Origin: Candidatus Aminicenantota bacterium
Lineage (GTDB): Bacteria > Acidobacteriota > Aminicenantia > UBA2199
Assembly (NCBI GenBank): GCA_030620255.1
Contig: JAUXFB010000130.1
Location: 1 to 5,272, forward strand
Length of the DNA stretch: 5,272 nt
Direction of reading: 5' to 3'
In this document: one piece after another, positions 1-5,272 of the stretch
Numbering within the stretch: position 1 is the first letter of the stretch
Layout: every line of letters begins with the position of its first letter
Translations under genes and position numbers: made by a program
The notes under the pieces: generated by a model
Told to the model about the DNA's origin: nothing
The model's database searches: none
Seen by the model: only the letters and a program-made list of their open reading frames with translations

Positions 1-45
1 ATGATATACAGCTCCGGGAAATTCAATTCTTAATGGCCTGGACAT
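1..45 (-). CDS. REP-associated tyrosine transposase (RAYT, Y1_Tnp family), N-terminus only
   Basis: An ATG at 45-43 opens a minus-strand frame that leaves the window after 15 codons, reading MSRPLRIEFPGAVYH. This matches the characteristic start of RAYT/TnpA_REP proteins (IS200/IS605-like Y1 HUH transposases), which typically begin M-x-R-P-L-R-I-E-x-P-G-A-x-Y-H; the last His-containing strand leads into the HUH domain. Members of this family act on single-stranded DNA and are associated with short repeated extragenic sequences. Consistent with that, two 39-bp direct repeats lie immediately upstream (52-139). No good Shine-Dalgarno is visible before the ATG. The identification rests only on the N-terminal motif and the repeats; the catalytic tyrosine and HUH motif are outside the window, so intactness cannot be judged. 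Confidence 0.82.
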   Translation of the reverse strand, partial: MSRPLRIEFPGAVYH

Positions 46-51
46 AAAATA

Positions 52-139
52 ATTTTACCATATTAAATGTGATAATGAAAGAACTGACCCCGTTGATCTT
101 ATTTTACCATATTAAATGTGATAATGAAAGAACTGACCC
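52..139. repeat. Two direct 39-bp repeats, RAYT-associated
   Basis: Positions 52-90 and 101-139 are identical over 39 bp, with a period of 49 bp. On the minus strand each unit begins GGGTCAGTTCTTTCATTATC and ends GGTAAAAT. With one mismatch the similarity continues a few bases further (to 94 and 143). The units lie just upstream of the RAYT start codon and are more GC-rich at their GGGTCAG end than the surrounding DNA. From recall, GGGGTCAG-type repeats upstream of Y1 transposases are common in several bacterial phyla, so these are probably the element's non-coding repeats. Whether they act as recognition or excision sites is inference. Confidence 0.85.
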
Positions 140-160
140 TGTTAACCGACCCTGTTAACC
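135..160. repeat. Perfect tandem 13-bp repeat (GACCCTGTTAACC x2)
   Basis: GACCCTGTTAACC occurs at 135-147 and again directly at 148-160. A degenerate third copy (GACCCCGTTGATC, 10 of 13 matches) sits at 86-98, at the end of the first 39-bp unit. Each perfect copy contains the self-complementary hexamer GTTAAC (141-146 and 154-159), so a single strand could fold into a 6-bp stem with a 7-nt loop. This appears to be the outer edge of the RAYT-linked repeat cluster. A role as a transposase binding hairpin is possible but not shown. Confidence 0.8.
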
Positions 161-171
161 CCACATTTCAT
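142..171 (-). pseudogene. Possible 5' remnant of a fourth operon gene (nine codons)
   Basis: After the stand-alone hflK stop codon, the minus strand carries a near-perfect Shine-Dalgarno (AAGGAGGG, 182-175), three A residues and an ATG at 171-169. The frame reads MKCGVNRVG and stops at TAA 144-142, inside the 13-bp tandem repeat. From the fourth codon on, the reading frame is made of repeat sequence. The strong ribosome site with almost nothing to translate suggests that a downstream operon gene once started here and was cut off by insertion of the repeat/RAYT element. A chance motif or a genuine nine-residue leader peptide are alternatives. The rest of the gene, if it survives, would lie to the left of the window. 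Confidence 0.3.
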
Positions 172-174
172 TTT

Positions 175-182
175 CCCTCCTT
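175..182 (-). promoter_or_regulatory. Strong Shine-Dalgarno with no intact gene behind it
   Basis: AAGGAGGG on the minus strand is the best match to the anti-Shine-Dalgarno in the window, better than those of the three operon genes upstream. It stands 16 bp beyond the stand-alone hflK stop and just before ATG 171-169. No GC-rich hairpin terminator lies between the hflK stop and this site, so the operon transcript probably reads through it. Confidence 0.45.
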
Positions 183-197
183 AAAAAATTAAAATTT

Positions 198-1100
198 TTA
201 TTTTTGTTCTGGTTTTTCTATATAATAAGTACTATTAGATGGATTTGAATCTATACTTACATTACATTTTTTAAATATCTTCTGGATTGTCTCTAAATAT
301 TTGAGTCTATAAGTTATTTCAGGACTTCTATTATATTCAACTAAAATGTCATTAAAAGCTTTGGCGCTTCCTTTTGCAGAATTTAATACCTCATTTGAAT
401 AAGCTAAAGCCTCTAAAATGATAGAATTGGACTTACCCCTTGCATTTGGAATAATAGAATTAGCATAACCTTCAGCCTCTTTAATAATCTCTTGTTTTTT
501 TTCTTTTGCATCAGATACTGCTCTAAATGATGGAGACACACTCATTGGAGGTGATATATCAGTTAATTCAACTGAAATTATTCTAATTCCGACTTTTAAG
601 TCATCTAATGTTTTTTGAACCTCTTCTTTAATTTTAAAACGTAAAAGAGATTTACCTATAGTCATTACATTGTCCACTTTCATTTTTGCAAGTTCGTGAT
701 TTAAATGCATCTCCCCTGTTGCTTTTACTATTGAGTTTACATCTTCTGAATTAAATAGATAATCAGAAAGATTTTTAACATCATAACTTATTGCTGCTCT
801 TACAAGGATCAAGTTTTCATCGCCAGTAAAATTTTCAATATCAACAAATTCCTCTTCTTCATCTGACTTCTGGATCAAAACCTTCTTTACTTCACTTACA
901 TGAGCTTTAATTACCTTTTCAAAAGGTAAGGGAATATGATAGTGAATACCGGATTTTGTAACCTCTTTTAAAACCTTACCAAATCTGATTACTAAAGCAT
1001 TTTGGCCACTTTGAAGAGTATAAATTCCAGTTGCAAGGTATATTGTTAGAACTAGAGTTATGAAGATTAAAATTTTCTTGCTTATTCTATTTTTTCTCAT
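198..1100 (-). CDS. hflK: HflK-type SPFH membrane protein (stand-alone copy)
   Basis: A 300-residue protein of the SPFH/band-7 superfamily, HflK branch; HflK with HflC assembles into a membrane cage that holds and modulates the FtsH protease. Residues 1-10 are basic, 9-28 form a membrane helix, and the SPFH core follows (RFGK 39-42, GIHYHIPLPFEKV 51-63). HflK-specific signatures are TGDENL at 92-97, PPMSVSPSFRAVSDAKEKK at 184-202, EAEGYANSIIPNARGK at 208-223 and AKGSAKAF at 242-249. A weaker version of the HflK end (RLKYLETIQKIF) is at 265-276. An acidic run (SDEEEE, 79-84) sits before TGDENL. It is shorter than E. coli HflK (419 aa) and lacks the glycine-rich N-terminus. AGGA lies 7 nt before the ATG, which overlaps the end of hflC by 14 bp, so the two are probably translationally coupled. 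It is the second HflK domain in this operon. Confidence 0.9.
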   Translation of the reverse strand: MRKNRISKKILIFITLVLTIYLATGIYTLQSGQNALVIRFGKVLKEVTKSGIHYHIPLPFEKVIKAHVSEVKKVLIQKSDEEEEFVDIENFTGDENLILVRAAISYDVKNLSDYLFNSEDVNSIVKATGEMHLNHELAKMKVDNVMTIGKSLLRFKIKEEVQKTLDDLKVGIRIISVELTDISPPMSVSPSFRAVSDAKEKKQEIIKEAEGYANSIIPNARGKSNSIILEALAYSNEVLNSAKGSAKAFNDILVEYNRSPEITYRLKYLETIQKIFKKCNVSIDSNPSNSTYYIEKPEQK

Positions 1101-1977
1101 TCTTATTTCCTGAAAATAGGGCTTTTAAAATTGCTGATTTCTCATCAAGTACAATCATTGTTTTTTTATTGAACATTTTCTCATAGGCTTGTAATGTTCT
1201 TAAATAACGATAAAAATCAATGTTCTTTTTATAGGAATCTCCATATATTTTCATTGCTTCAGCCTCTGCTTTACCCTTAATTATTGAAGCCTGACTCTTT
1301 GCTTTAGCAATAATAGTTCTTGATTCTTTATCTGCCTCGGCTTTTATCTTCAAAGCTTGTTCTTCACCTTCAGCAATATATTTTTTAGCAATCCTGTCAC
1401 GTTCAGCTCTCATTCTTTTATAAACTGCAAGTGTATTTTCATATGGTAGCATAACTCGCTTTATAAATACCTGACTTACTCGAATTCCTAAAGCTTTTCC
1501 ATCTCTGTGTATTAATTTAGTTAATTCTGCATTCATTTCCCTGAATTTGATCTTATTCGGATCAACATTTATAATATCAGATAGTTCTCTTACTCCCAGT
1601 AACAAACCAGTATGAGAAGCTAATAGATCAGTTATTCTCATTTCAAGCCCCTTTTTATTTCTTACAGTTTTTATAAAAAGGATGGGATCTGATATTTTAT
1701 AACATACAGCACTTTCCAAAATAAGATTTTTTTTATCAGCTGTTAAAAATTCTGAAGGACTGGGCTGAAGCATAGTTAAACGAGAATCTATCTTTTCAAC
1801 ACTGTTGAACGGATAAGGAAATTTAAGATAAATCCCTGAATCGGTTATAATTTTTACTGGTTTACCAAAACTCATTAAAATAGACATCCTTCCTTGATAA
1901 ACCACAGTAGTACAAAGTATATAAAATAATATCACAGCTAAAATAAAAACCATTAAATAAATATATTTTTTTTTCAT
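1087..1977 (-). CDS. hflC: HflC-type SPFH membrane protein, FtsH modulator
   Basis: A 296-residue HflC-like protein, the expected partner of HflK in the FtsH-modulating complex. Residues 4-25 form a membrane helix, followed by the SPFH domain (SFGKP 36-40, GIYLKFPYPFNSVEKID 48-64). HflC hallmarks are LTADKKNLILES at 78-89 (HflC has DKK where HflK has DEN), KISDPILFIKTV at 94-105, IKRVMLPYENTLAVYKRMRA at 172-191, AERDRIA at 191-197, and a long charged Ala/Glu/Lys helix at 198-247. The YRYLRTLQAYEKMF segment at 256-269 is the usual HflC end. Three starts are possible: TTG at 1995, ATG at 1986 (ATGA overlap with the upstream stop) and ATG at 1977. The GGGGAG site at 1993-1988 is 10 nt before the last but only 1 nt before the middle one, so 1977 is preferred. 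The gene directly follows the CDF-HflK fusion. Confidence 0.9.
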   Translation of the reverse strand: MKKKYIYLMVFILAVILFYILCTTVVYQGRMSILMSFGKPVKIITDSGIYLKFPYPFNSVEKIDSRLTMLQPSPSEFLTADKKNLILESAVCYKISDPILFIKTVRNKKGLEMRITDLLASHTGLLLGVRELSDIINVDPNKIKFREMNAELTKLIHRDGKALGIRVSQVFIKRVMLPYENTLAVYKRMRAERDRIAKKYIAEGEEQALKIKAEADKESRTIIAKAKSQASIIKGKAEAEAMKIYGDSYKKNIDFYRYLRTLQAYEKMFNKKTMIVLDEKSAILKALFSGNKNEKK

Positions 1978-1982
1978 TTTTT

Positions 1983-3779
1983 TCATTCTCCCCAATTATT
2001 TTCATATTTTTCAGATTTAATATCTTTTATCTTGTTTTTTGTTTCAGATGAATAAATTCTACGTTTTGTTTTTGTTGGTAAAATATAAATAAATTTATCT
2101 TTAAATGTTTTCTCCACTGTTTCCCACCAGAGCCTTATCTTATTAACCCTTTTATATTTACCAAAATTTCTATTTTTAAAAAGGAAACTTTTTGTTTCTC
2201 CCTTTGCAATATCAATTCTTTCTACAGAAAAAGCATATGACTCTAAAATTTCGGTTTCTGCTTTCCCACGTGAACGAGGTAGCAAATCATTTGCATAAGC
2301 GTTTGCTTTATGAACAATCTCATTCTTCTGCTCTCTTGCAGATGCTACTGCACGGTACTCAGGTACAACCTCAATTGGCGGGTGAGCTTCTCTCATATAG
2401 ACATTAAGAATCTTTACTCCAATAAGCATCCTTTGTGCTGCTTTTTTCATATTCCTTATCAATTCCTTCTGGATTGTGCCTCTCTCTGAAGTTAAAAGTG
2501 CATCCAAATTATAATGTGCTAATACAGTATGTATTTCATAACAAAATAGGCTTCTAATAATCTCATGGCTATTTTCACAATTCAATGCATACTTTACAGG
2601 ATCTATAATTCTGTAGTAACATATGAAATTTGTATCAACCAAATTTTCATCTCCAGTTAAAGCAATAGCTTCTTCAGGCGCTTTTGAAAATCTACCCTCA
2701 GTGTGTGTGAATTCCCATAAATATGCTTCAGGTTCAGCTCCTTCATAATTCCAGTTAGTTCTAAAACCACTCTCTACTCTGGCAATGACTTGAGTGTCAA
2801 CTTTAATTACATTGCCAAAGGGTTTTGGTAAATGAAAATGAAGCCCAGGAGGGTTCATATCAACAACTTCACCAAATAAAAGCTTTACTCCTGTTTGATA
2901 AGGTAAAATATTATAAAAACCGGTTCCTATATAAAGTATAATAACAAGGAATATGTTTGAAAGGATAAGTTTTTTTTTGTTTTTTAAAATCCAATCATCA
3001 GGAAAGAATATCTTTTGAGTTACTGTAGATCCAATCTTTTTAAATACTTGAACAAATCTTTCCCATATTCTTTTTATATTTCTCTGAGCCTTTTCTGAGA
3101 GTTTCTTTTTAGAATAAGATTTTAGCAGTTCAGGGAGATTAAGAAATGAGATAGCTTTAACAAACATATTAATACCAATACGTAGGATAAAAATACCTAC
3201 TATAAAAGTCATCGCCTTCTCTATATGAATTGAAAAATATCCCAGAAAAAGTGTTAACCATACTCCAAGAGAGGTGAAAAAATCTGAATATGTATGCATT
3301 CCCTCTGCAATAAAGGCAATAGAATTATGCTTTTCACCAATTTTTCGTTTGAAATGCGACATTTTTATAGCAATAGCACAAGCTATACTTATACCCAGAA
3401 ATGCAATAACCAGAGGAATACCAGAGGTTAAACTATACCTGGGATCTTCTTTTACAAAAACATCAAAAATAACCTTGAAACTCCCAAAAATCAGTACAAA
3501 TGAGATCAATAATGCAACAATGCCTTCTGCATGTTTTGCCCATTTATTTTTTTTAAAACTATGATTTACTATTATTGAAATTAAAACTGTAAGGGTTATT
3601 GCTAAATCTCCTCCTGAATGTAAAGCATCAGCAACTAATACAGCACTCCCAGTTATTCTTGACAAGAAATATTTAAGTAATACAAGAAATATATCTGCAC
3701 CTATTGCTAAAAAAGATGCATTTACCAGAGCTTTGAAACGAACTGAACCTGATTCAGGTTGATTTGATTTCTCTTCCAT
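1983..3779 (-). CDS. Fusion of CDF cation transporter domain with HflK-type SPFH domain
   Basis: A 598-residue two-part membrane protein. Residues about 17-210 are a cation diffusion facilitator: six predicted helices (about 19-40, 44-72, 84-109, 118-140, 152-181, 184-210) with HxxxD in helix 2 (H54, D58, within ADALHSGGD) and HxxxD in helix 5 (H162, D166, within GMHTYSD), the zinc-type arrangement of metal ligands. The usual cytoplasmic C-terminal CDF domain is absent. A Lys/Arg-rich linker (about 214-270) leads to a seventh helix (270-290) and a complete HflK SPFH domain: PGLHFHLPKPFGNV at 311-324, LTGDENLVDTNF at 374-385, PPIEVVPEYRAVASAREQK at 467-485, LLPRSRGKAE at 499-508, AKGETKSF at 525-532. 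Topology is consistent: CDF ends inside, the basic linker is cytoplasmic, and SPFH lies across the membrane as in HflK. The start is supported by AGGGG at 3793-3789. First gene of the operon with hflC and hflK. No frameshift joins the halves. Metal identity and an effect on FtsH are inference. Confidence 0.9.
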   Translation of the reverse strand: MEEKSNQPESGSVRFKALVNASFLAIGADIFLVLLKYFLSRITGSAVLVADALHSGGDLAITLTVLISIIVNHSFKKNKWAKHAEGIVALLISFVLIFGSFKVIFDVFVKEDPRYSLTSGIPLVIAFLGISIACAIAIKMSHFKRKIGEKHNSIAFIAEGMHTYSDFFTSLGVWLTLFLGYFSIHIEKAMTFIVGIFILRIGINMFVKAISFLNLPELLKSYSKKKLSEKAQRNIKRIWERFVQVFKKIGSTVTQKIFFPDDWILKNKKKLILSNIFLVIILYIGTGFYNILPYQTGVKLLFGEVVDMNPPGLHFHLPKPFGNVIKVDTQVIARVESGFRTNWNYEGAEPEAYLWEFTHTEGRFSKAPEEAIALTGDENLVDTNFICYYRIIDPVKYALNCENSHEIIRSLFCYEIHTVLAHYNLDALLTSERGTIQKELIRNMKKAAQRMLIGVKILNVYMREAHPPIEVVPEYRAVASAREQKNEIVHKANAYANDLLPRSRGKAETEILESYAFSVERIDIAKGETKSFLFKNRNFGKYKRVNKIRLWWETVEKTFKDKFIYILPTKTKRRIYSSETKNKIKDIKSEKYENNWGE

Positions 3780-3806
3780 AAGTCACTACCCCTGTTTGAT
3801 GTATAA

Positions 3807-3835
3807 TTTATAATCTAAAATAAAACACACAACAA
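3807..3835 (-). promoter_or_regulatory. Candidate sigma70-type promoter of the CDF-HflK/hflC/hflK operon
   Basis: On the minus strand TTGTTG (3835-3830) and TATAAA (3812-3807) are separated by 17 bp. The -10 is five of six to consensus and the -35 three of six. Transcription would start near 3800, giving a leader of about 20 nt before the AGGGG ribosome site and the ATG at 3779. AT-richness makes chance matches likely, so confidence is modest. Confidence 0.4.
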
Positions 3836-3843
3836 CACCAATA

Positions 3844-3870
3844 AATATAGTAAAACACATAAAAAGTCAA
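3844..3870 (-). promoter_or_regulatory. Alternative promoter for the same operon
   Basis: TTGACT (3870-3865) and TATATT (3849-3844) are each five of six to the sigma70 consensus, but the spacer is only 15 bp, shorter than optimal. It lies upstream of the other candidate and could act together with it or be a chance match in AT-rich DNA. Confidence 0.3.
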
Positions 3871-3883
3871 TAAAAAGAAATAA

Positions 3884-3902
3884 TTTGTTGAACTTTGACA
3901 AA
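3884..3902. promoter_or_regulatory. 19-bp imperfect dyad, possible operator
   Basis: The half-sites TTTGTTGAA and TTTGTCAAA (read inward from each end around C3893) agree at 7 of 9 positions. The dyad sits in the only intergenic region between the YbhN-like gene and the CDF-HflK operon, 14 bp upstream of the TTGACT element. That placement suits a regulator binding site. It does not resemble a metalloregulator box I can name, and AT-rich DNA yields such dyads by chance. Confidence 0.22.
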
Positions 3903-3924
3903 AAGTAAATAGTATTCTTCTACC

Positions 3925-4872
3925 CTAAATTTGTTTTTTTCTTGAAATATAAATAATACCACCAATTATTCCCAAAATAAGGTTAAAAATCATATCCAAA
4001 AAGGAAAAACTTATTGCATATTCAGGGGAAAAAGAATAAAATACAAAAAATTTAATAAGAACAAGTTCTCTGATTCCAATTCCATTTATTGATATAGGTA
4101 TAGATAAAGCAAGCAATAAGATGGGAATTGTAAAAAAGTAATCAAAAAAAGGTATATCAACACCAATTGATATTCCAATAAAATAGTAATGTATTATCAC
4201 ATTCAATTGAAGCAAAAAAGACAATAAAAAGACTCTTTTCATCAATTTTTTTTGTTTTAATGAATTCTTTATTACAAACAGAAATTCATCTAATTTTATA
4301 GAAAGTTTGTTCAGGAAATTTTTCTTAAATTTGAATTTGCTAAAAAAACCTAAAGGTAATACTTTCCATAAAACCAAAAAAAAAGCAATTCCAATAACAC
4401 CTGCAAATAATGCAACCAAAATTATAAGTGATTCTTGTACAAAATTTATTTTAATAACTGATGATATTAATGCAAAAAAGAGAAGAACGATAATACCGCT
4501 CATTCTTTCTATAACTATAATGGCTGTAGATGCAGAAACTCCCTTTTCAATCTTTTTTGTATCTGAAATTCTTATTATATCTCCCCCAAATCTTGTAGGT
4601 AAAAAATGGTTAAAAAAACATGAAACAAGATATGATTTTGATAGATCAAGAATAGAATATTTTGAAGACTGATTCTTGAGTAATAACTTCCACCTTGCAG
4701 CTGAAATCAAAATTCCTATTGAATGAAGACTAAAAGCAAAAATAATATAGGGGAAATAGGCTCTTTTTAATACTTCAACAATCTCTTTAGGATTTGCTTT
4801 AAAAAAAACCAAATAGACCAGTAAAGAGAACCCAAAAACCAACTTTAAAAAAAATAATAACTTTTTTTTCAT
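3925..4872 (-). CDS. Lysylphosphatidylglycerol synthase TM / YbhN-AglD-like (UPF0104) membrane protein
   Basis: A 315-residue integral membrane protein of the family represented by the transmembrane part of MprF and by YbhN/AglD (PF03706). Hydrophobic segments are visible at about 4-24, 40-59, 80-91, 114-140, 148-172, 213-236, 245-262, 268-281 and 286-309. Family motifs are RWKLLL at 60-65, FFNHFLPTRFGGDIIR at 86-101, IERMSG at 121-126 and PISINGIGIRE at 259-269. The length matches family members that have only the membrane domain. There is no soluble aminoacyl-transferase domain of MprF type, so it should not be called a lysyl-PG synthase; relatives are associated with lipid or lipid-linked glycan handling, and a flippase-like role is inference. 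The ATG overlaps the recombinase stop as TAATG, with AAGGG 7 nt upstream, which suggests translational coupling. Substrate unknown. Confidence 0.85.
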   Translation of the reverse strand: MKKKLLFFLKLVFGFSLLVYLVFFKANPKEIVEVLKRAYFPYIIFAFSLHSIGILISAARWKLLLKNQSSKYSILDLSKSYLVSCFFNHFLPTRFGGDIIRISDTKKIEKGVSASTAIIVIERMSGIIVLLFFALISSVIKINFVQESLIILVALFAGVIGIAFFLVLWKVLPLGFFSKFKFKKNFLNKLSIKLDEFLFVIKNSLKQKKLMKRVFLLSFLLQLNVIIHYYFIGISIGVDIPFFDYFFTIPILLLALSIPISINGIGIRELVLIKFFVFYSFSPEYAISFSFLDMIFNLILGIIGGIIYISRKKQI

Positions 4873-5272
4873 TAATCAGCCCTTGGGTGAAATTTTTTAT
4901 AGACTTTTAAAAGATCAGAATAGTTTAATGTTGTATATTTTTCAGTAGTTGAAAGGTTTTCATGCCCTAAAAGCTCCTGAATAACTCTTAAATTTGCACC
5001 TCTTTGAAGCAAATGAGTTGCAAATGAATGGCGAAAAAGATGAGGATAAATTCTTTTATTTGATTTCATAACTTCTTTATAAGATTTTTGTACTATCCTT
5101 TCAACAGACCTTTCTGTTATTTTTTCTCCTCTTGAATTTAAAAATATAAATTCATTTTTGACTTTAAATTTTATTTCAGCTTCATCTAAGTATTTTAATA
5201 ATATATCCCTTGCTTTATCATTAAACGGCACAATTCTCTCTTTCTTCCCCTTACCCATTACTCTTAGTACAC
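4872..5272 (-). CDS. XerC/XerD-type tyrosine recombinase, C-terminal catalytic part (5' end off window)
   Basis: The frame is open to the window edge and reads VLRV immediately before the internal Met at 5258, which is the usual Xer sequence leading into the [11 protein letters not shown] beta-hairpin. That Met is therefore not the true start and the gene is partial only because of the window. Counting from that Met, catalytic residues are the hairpin Lys (K3), HLFR with H73 and R76, the GHE histidine H99, and the tyrosine nucleophile Y108 in TTEKYTTLN. The tail KKFHPRA at 121-127 is the classic XerC/XerD ending. The first catalytic Arg and the N-terminal DNA-clamp domain are outside. Such enzymes resolve chromosome dimers at dif, though some serve integrative elements; the close match to Xer throughout favours a housekeeping copy. 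XerC and XerD cannot be told apart here. It is followed by, and coupled to, the YbhN-like gene. Confidence 0.92.
   Translation of the reverse strand, partial: VLRVMGKGKKERIVPFNDKARDILLKYLDEAEIKFKVKNEFIFLNSRGEKITERSVERIVQKSYKEVMKSNKRIYPHLFRHSFATHLLQRGANLRVIQELLGHENLSTTEKYTTLNYSDLLKVYKKFHPRAD

Larger units (their letters stand above)
3780..3924. other. Intergenic region between the YbhN-like gene and the CDF-HflK operon
   Basis: This 145-bp gap is the only sizeable intergenic space between genes in the window. It contains the two candidate promoters, the dyad and the AGGGG ribosome site for the fusion gene. I see no GC-rich hairpin followed by a T run after the YbhN-like stop, so termination between the two transcription units is not demonstrated. 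No small coding frame or RNA gene is recognisable. Confidence 0.6.

Noticed and set aside
52..160. CRISPR array
   Set aside because: Only two 39-bp units separated by 10 bp, next to a RAYT start; spacer length and number do not fit.
183..200. Terminator hairpin after the stand-alone hflK
   Set aside because: The A/T-only inverted repeat has no GC pairs and is expected by chance in this composition; a strong Shine-Dalgarno follows it.
1978..1995. TTG (1995) or ATG (1986) as the hflC start
   Set aside because: The GGGGAG site overlaps the TTG codon and is only 1 nt from ATG 1986; spacing suits ATG 1977. The ATGA overlap at 1986 keeps that start possible.
2192..2407. Plus-strand open frame opposite the fusion gene
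   Set aside because: It lies antisense to the conserved HflK core, with no ribosome site or recognisable domain.
3274..3564. Plus-strand open frame opposite the CDF domain
   Set aside because: It is a mirror of the conserved transporter helices and resembles no known protein.
3895..3900. Perfect TTGACA on the plus strand as a promoter -35
   Set aside because: No acceptable -10 at 16-18 bp and no plus-strand gene downstream.
3903..3927. Terminator after the YbhN-like gene
   Set aside because: Only a weak 5-bp A/T-rich stem (GTAGA/TTTAC with a G-T pair) precedes a short T run; not convincing.
4307..4672. Plus-strand open frame opposite the YbhN-like gene
   Set aside because: It is antisense to family motifs of a well-supported gene, with lysine-rich low-information sequence.
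4872..5258. A complete small recombinase starting at the Met at 5258
   Set aside because: The frame stays open upstream to the window edge and reads VLRV, the normal lead-in to the Xer beta-hairpin; the first catalytic Arg and N-terminal domain must lie off the window.

Overview
This is an AT-rich window (about 30% GC by eye) with every recognisable gene on the minus strand, so it is best read from right to left. The HflK/HflC proteins point to a bacterium, most likely a Gram-negative (diderm) one. The low GC and lysine/isoleucine-rich proteins would fit an uncultured or anaerobic lineage, but no taxon can be named from the sequence. The standard genetic code fits all frames.

Right block (3925-5272): the C-terminal catalytic half of a XerC/XerD-type tyrosine recombinase, whose start lies beyond the window, is followed by a gene for a lysylphosphatidylglycerol-synthase-TM (YbhN/AglD-like, UPF0104) membrane protein. 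The two are joined by a TAATG stop/start overlap. A 145-bp intergenic region follows, holding candidate promoters and a 19-bp imperfect dyad.

Central block (198-3779): a tightly overlapping three-gene operon encodes three SPFH-domain membrane proteins. The first is a fusion: a six-helix cation diffusion facilitator (CDF) transporter domain with an intact HxxxD/HxxxD metal-site signature, then a basic linker, a seventh membrane helix and a full HflK-type SPFH domain. The second is HflC and the third a stand-alone HflK. In well-studied bacteria HflK and HflC form a membrane cage around FtsH, a zinc-dependent AAA protease. Tying a probable zinc/divalent-metal transporter to an HflK subunit is the most notable feature here. 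FtsH itself is not in the window.

Left edge (1-182): after the stand-alone hflK comes a strong Shine-Dalgarno and ATG that read into only nine codons. Next are short tandem and direct repeats, then the first 15 codons of a REP-associated tyrosine transposase (RAYT, Y1_Tnp family) running off the window. This looks like a mobile-element boundary at the downstream end of the operon, and it may have interrupted a fourth operon gene.
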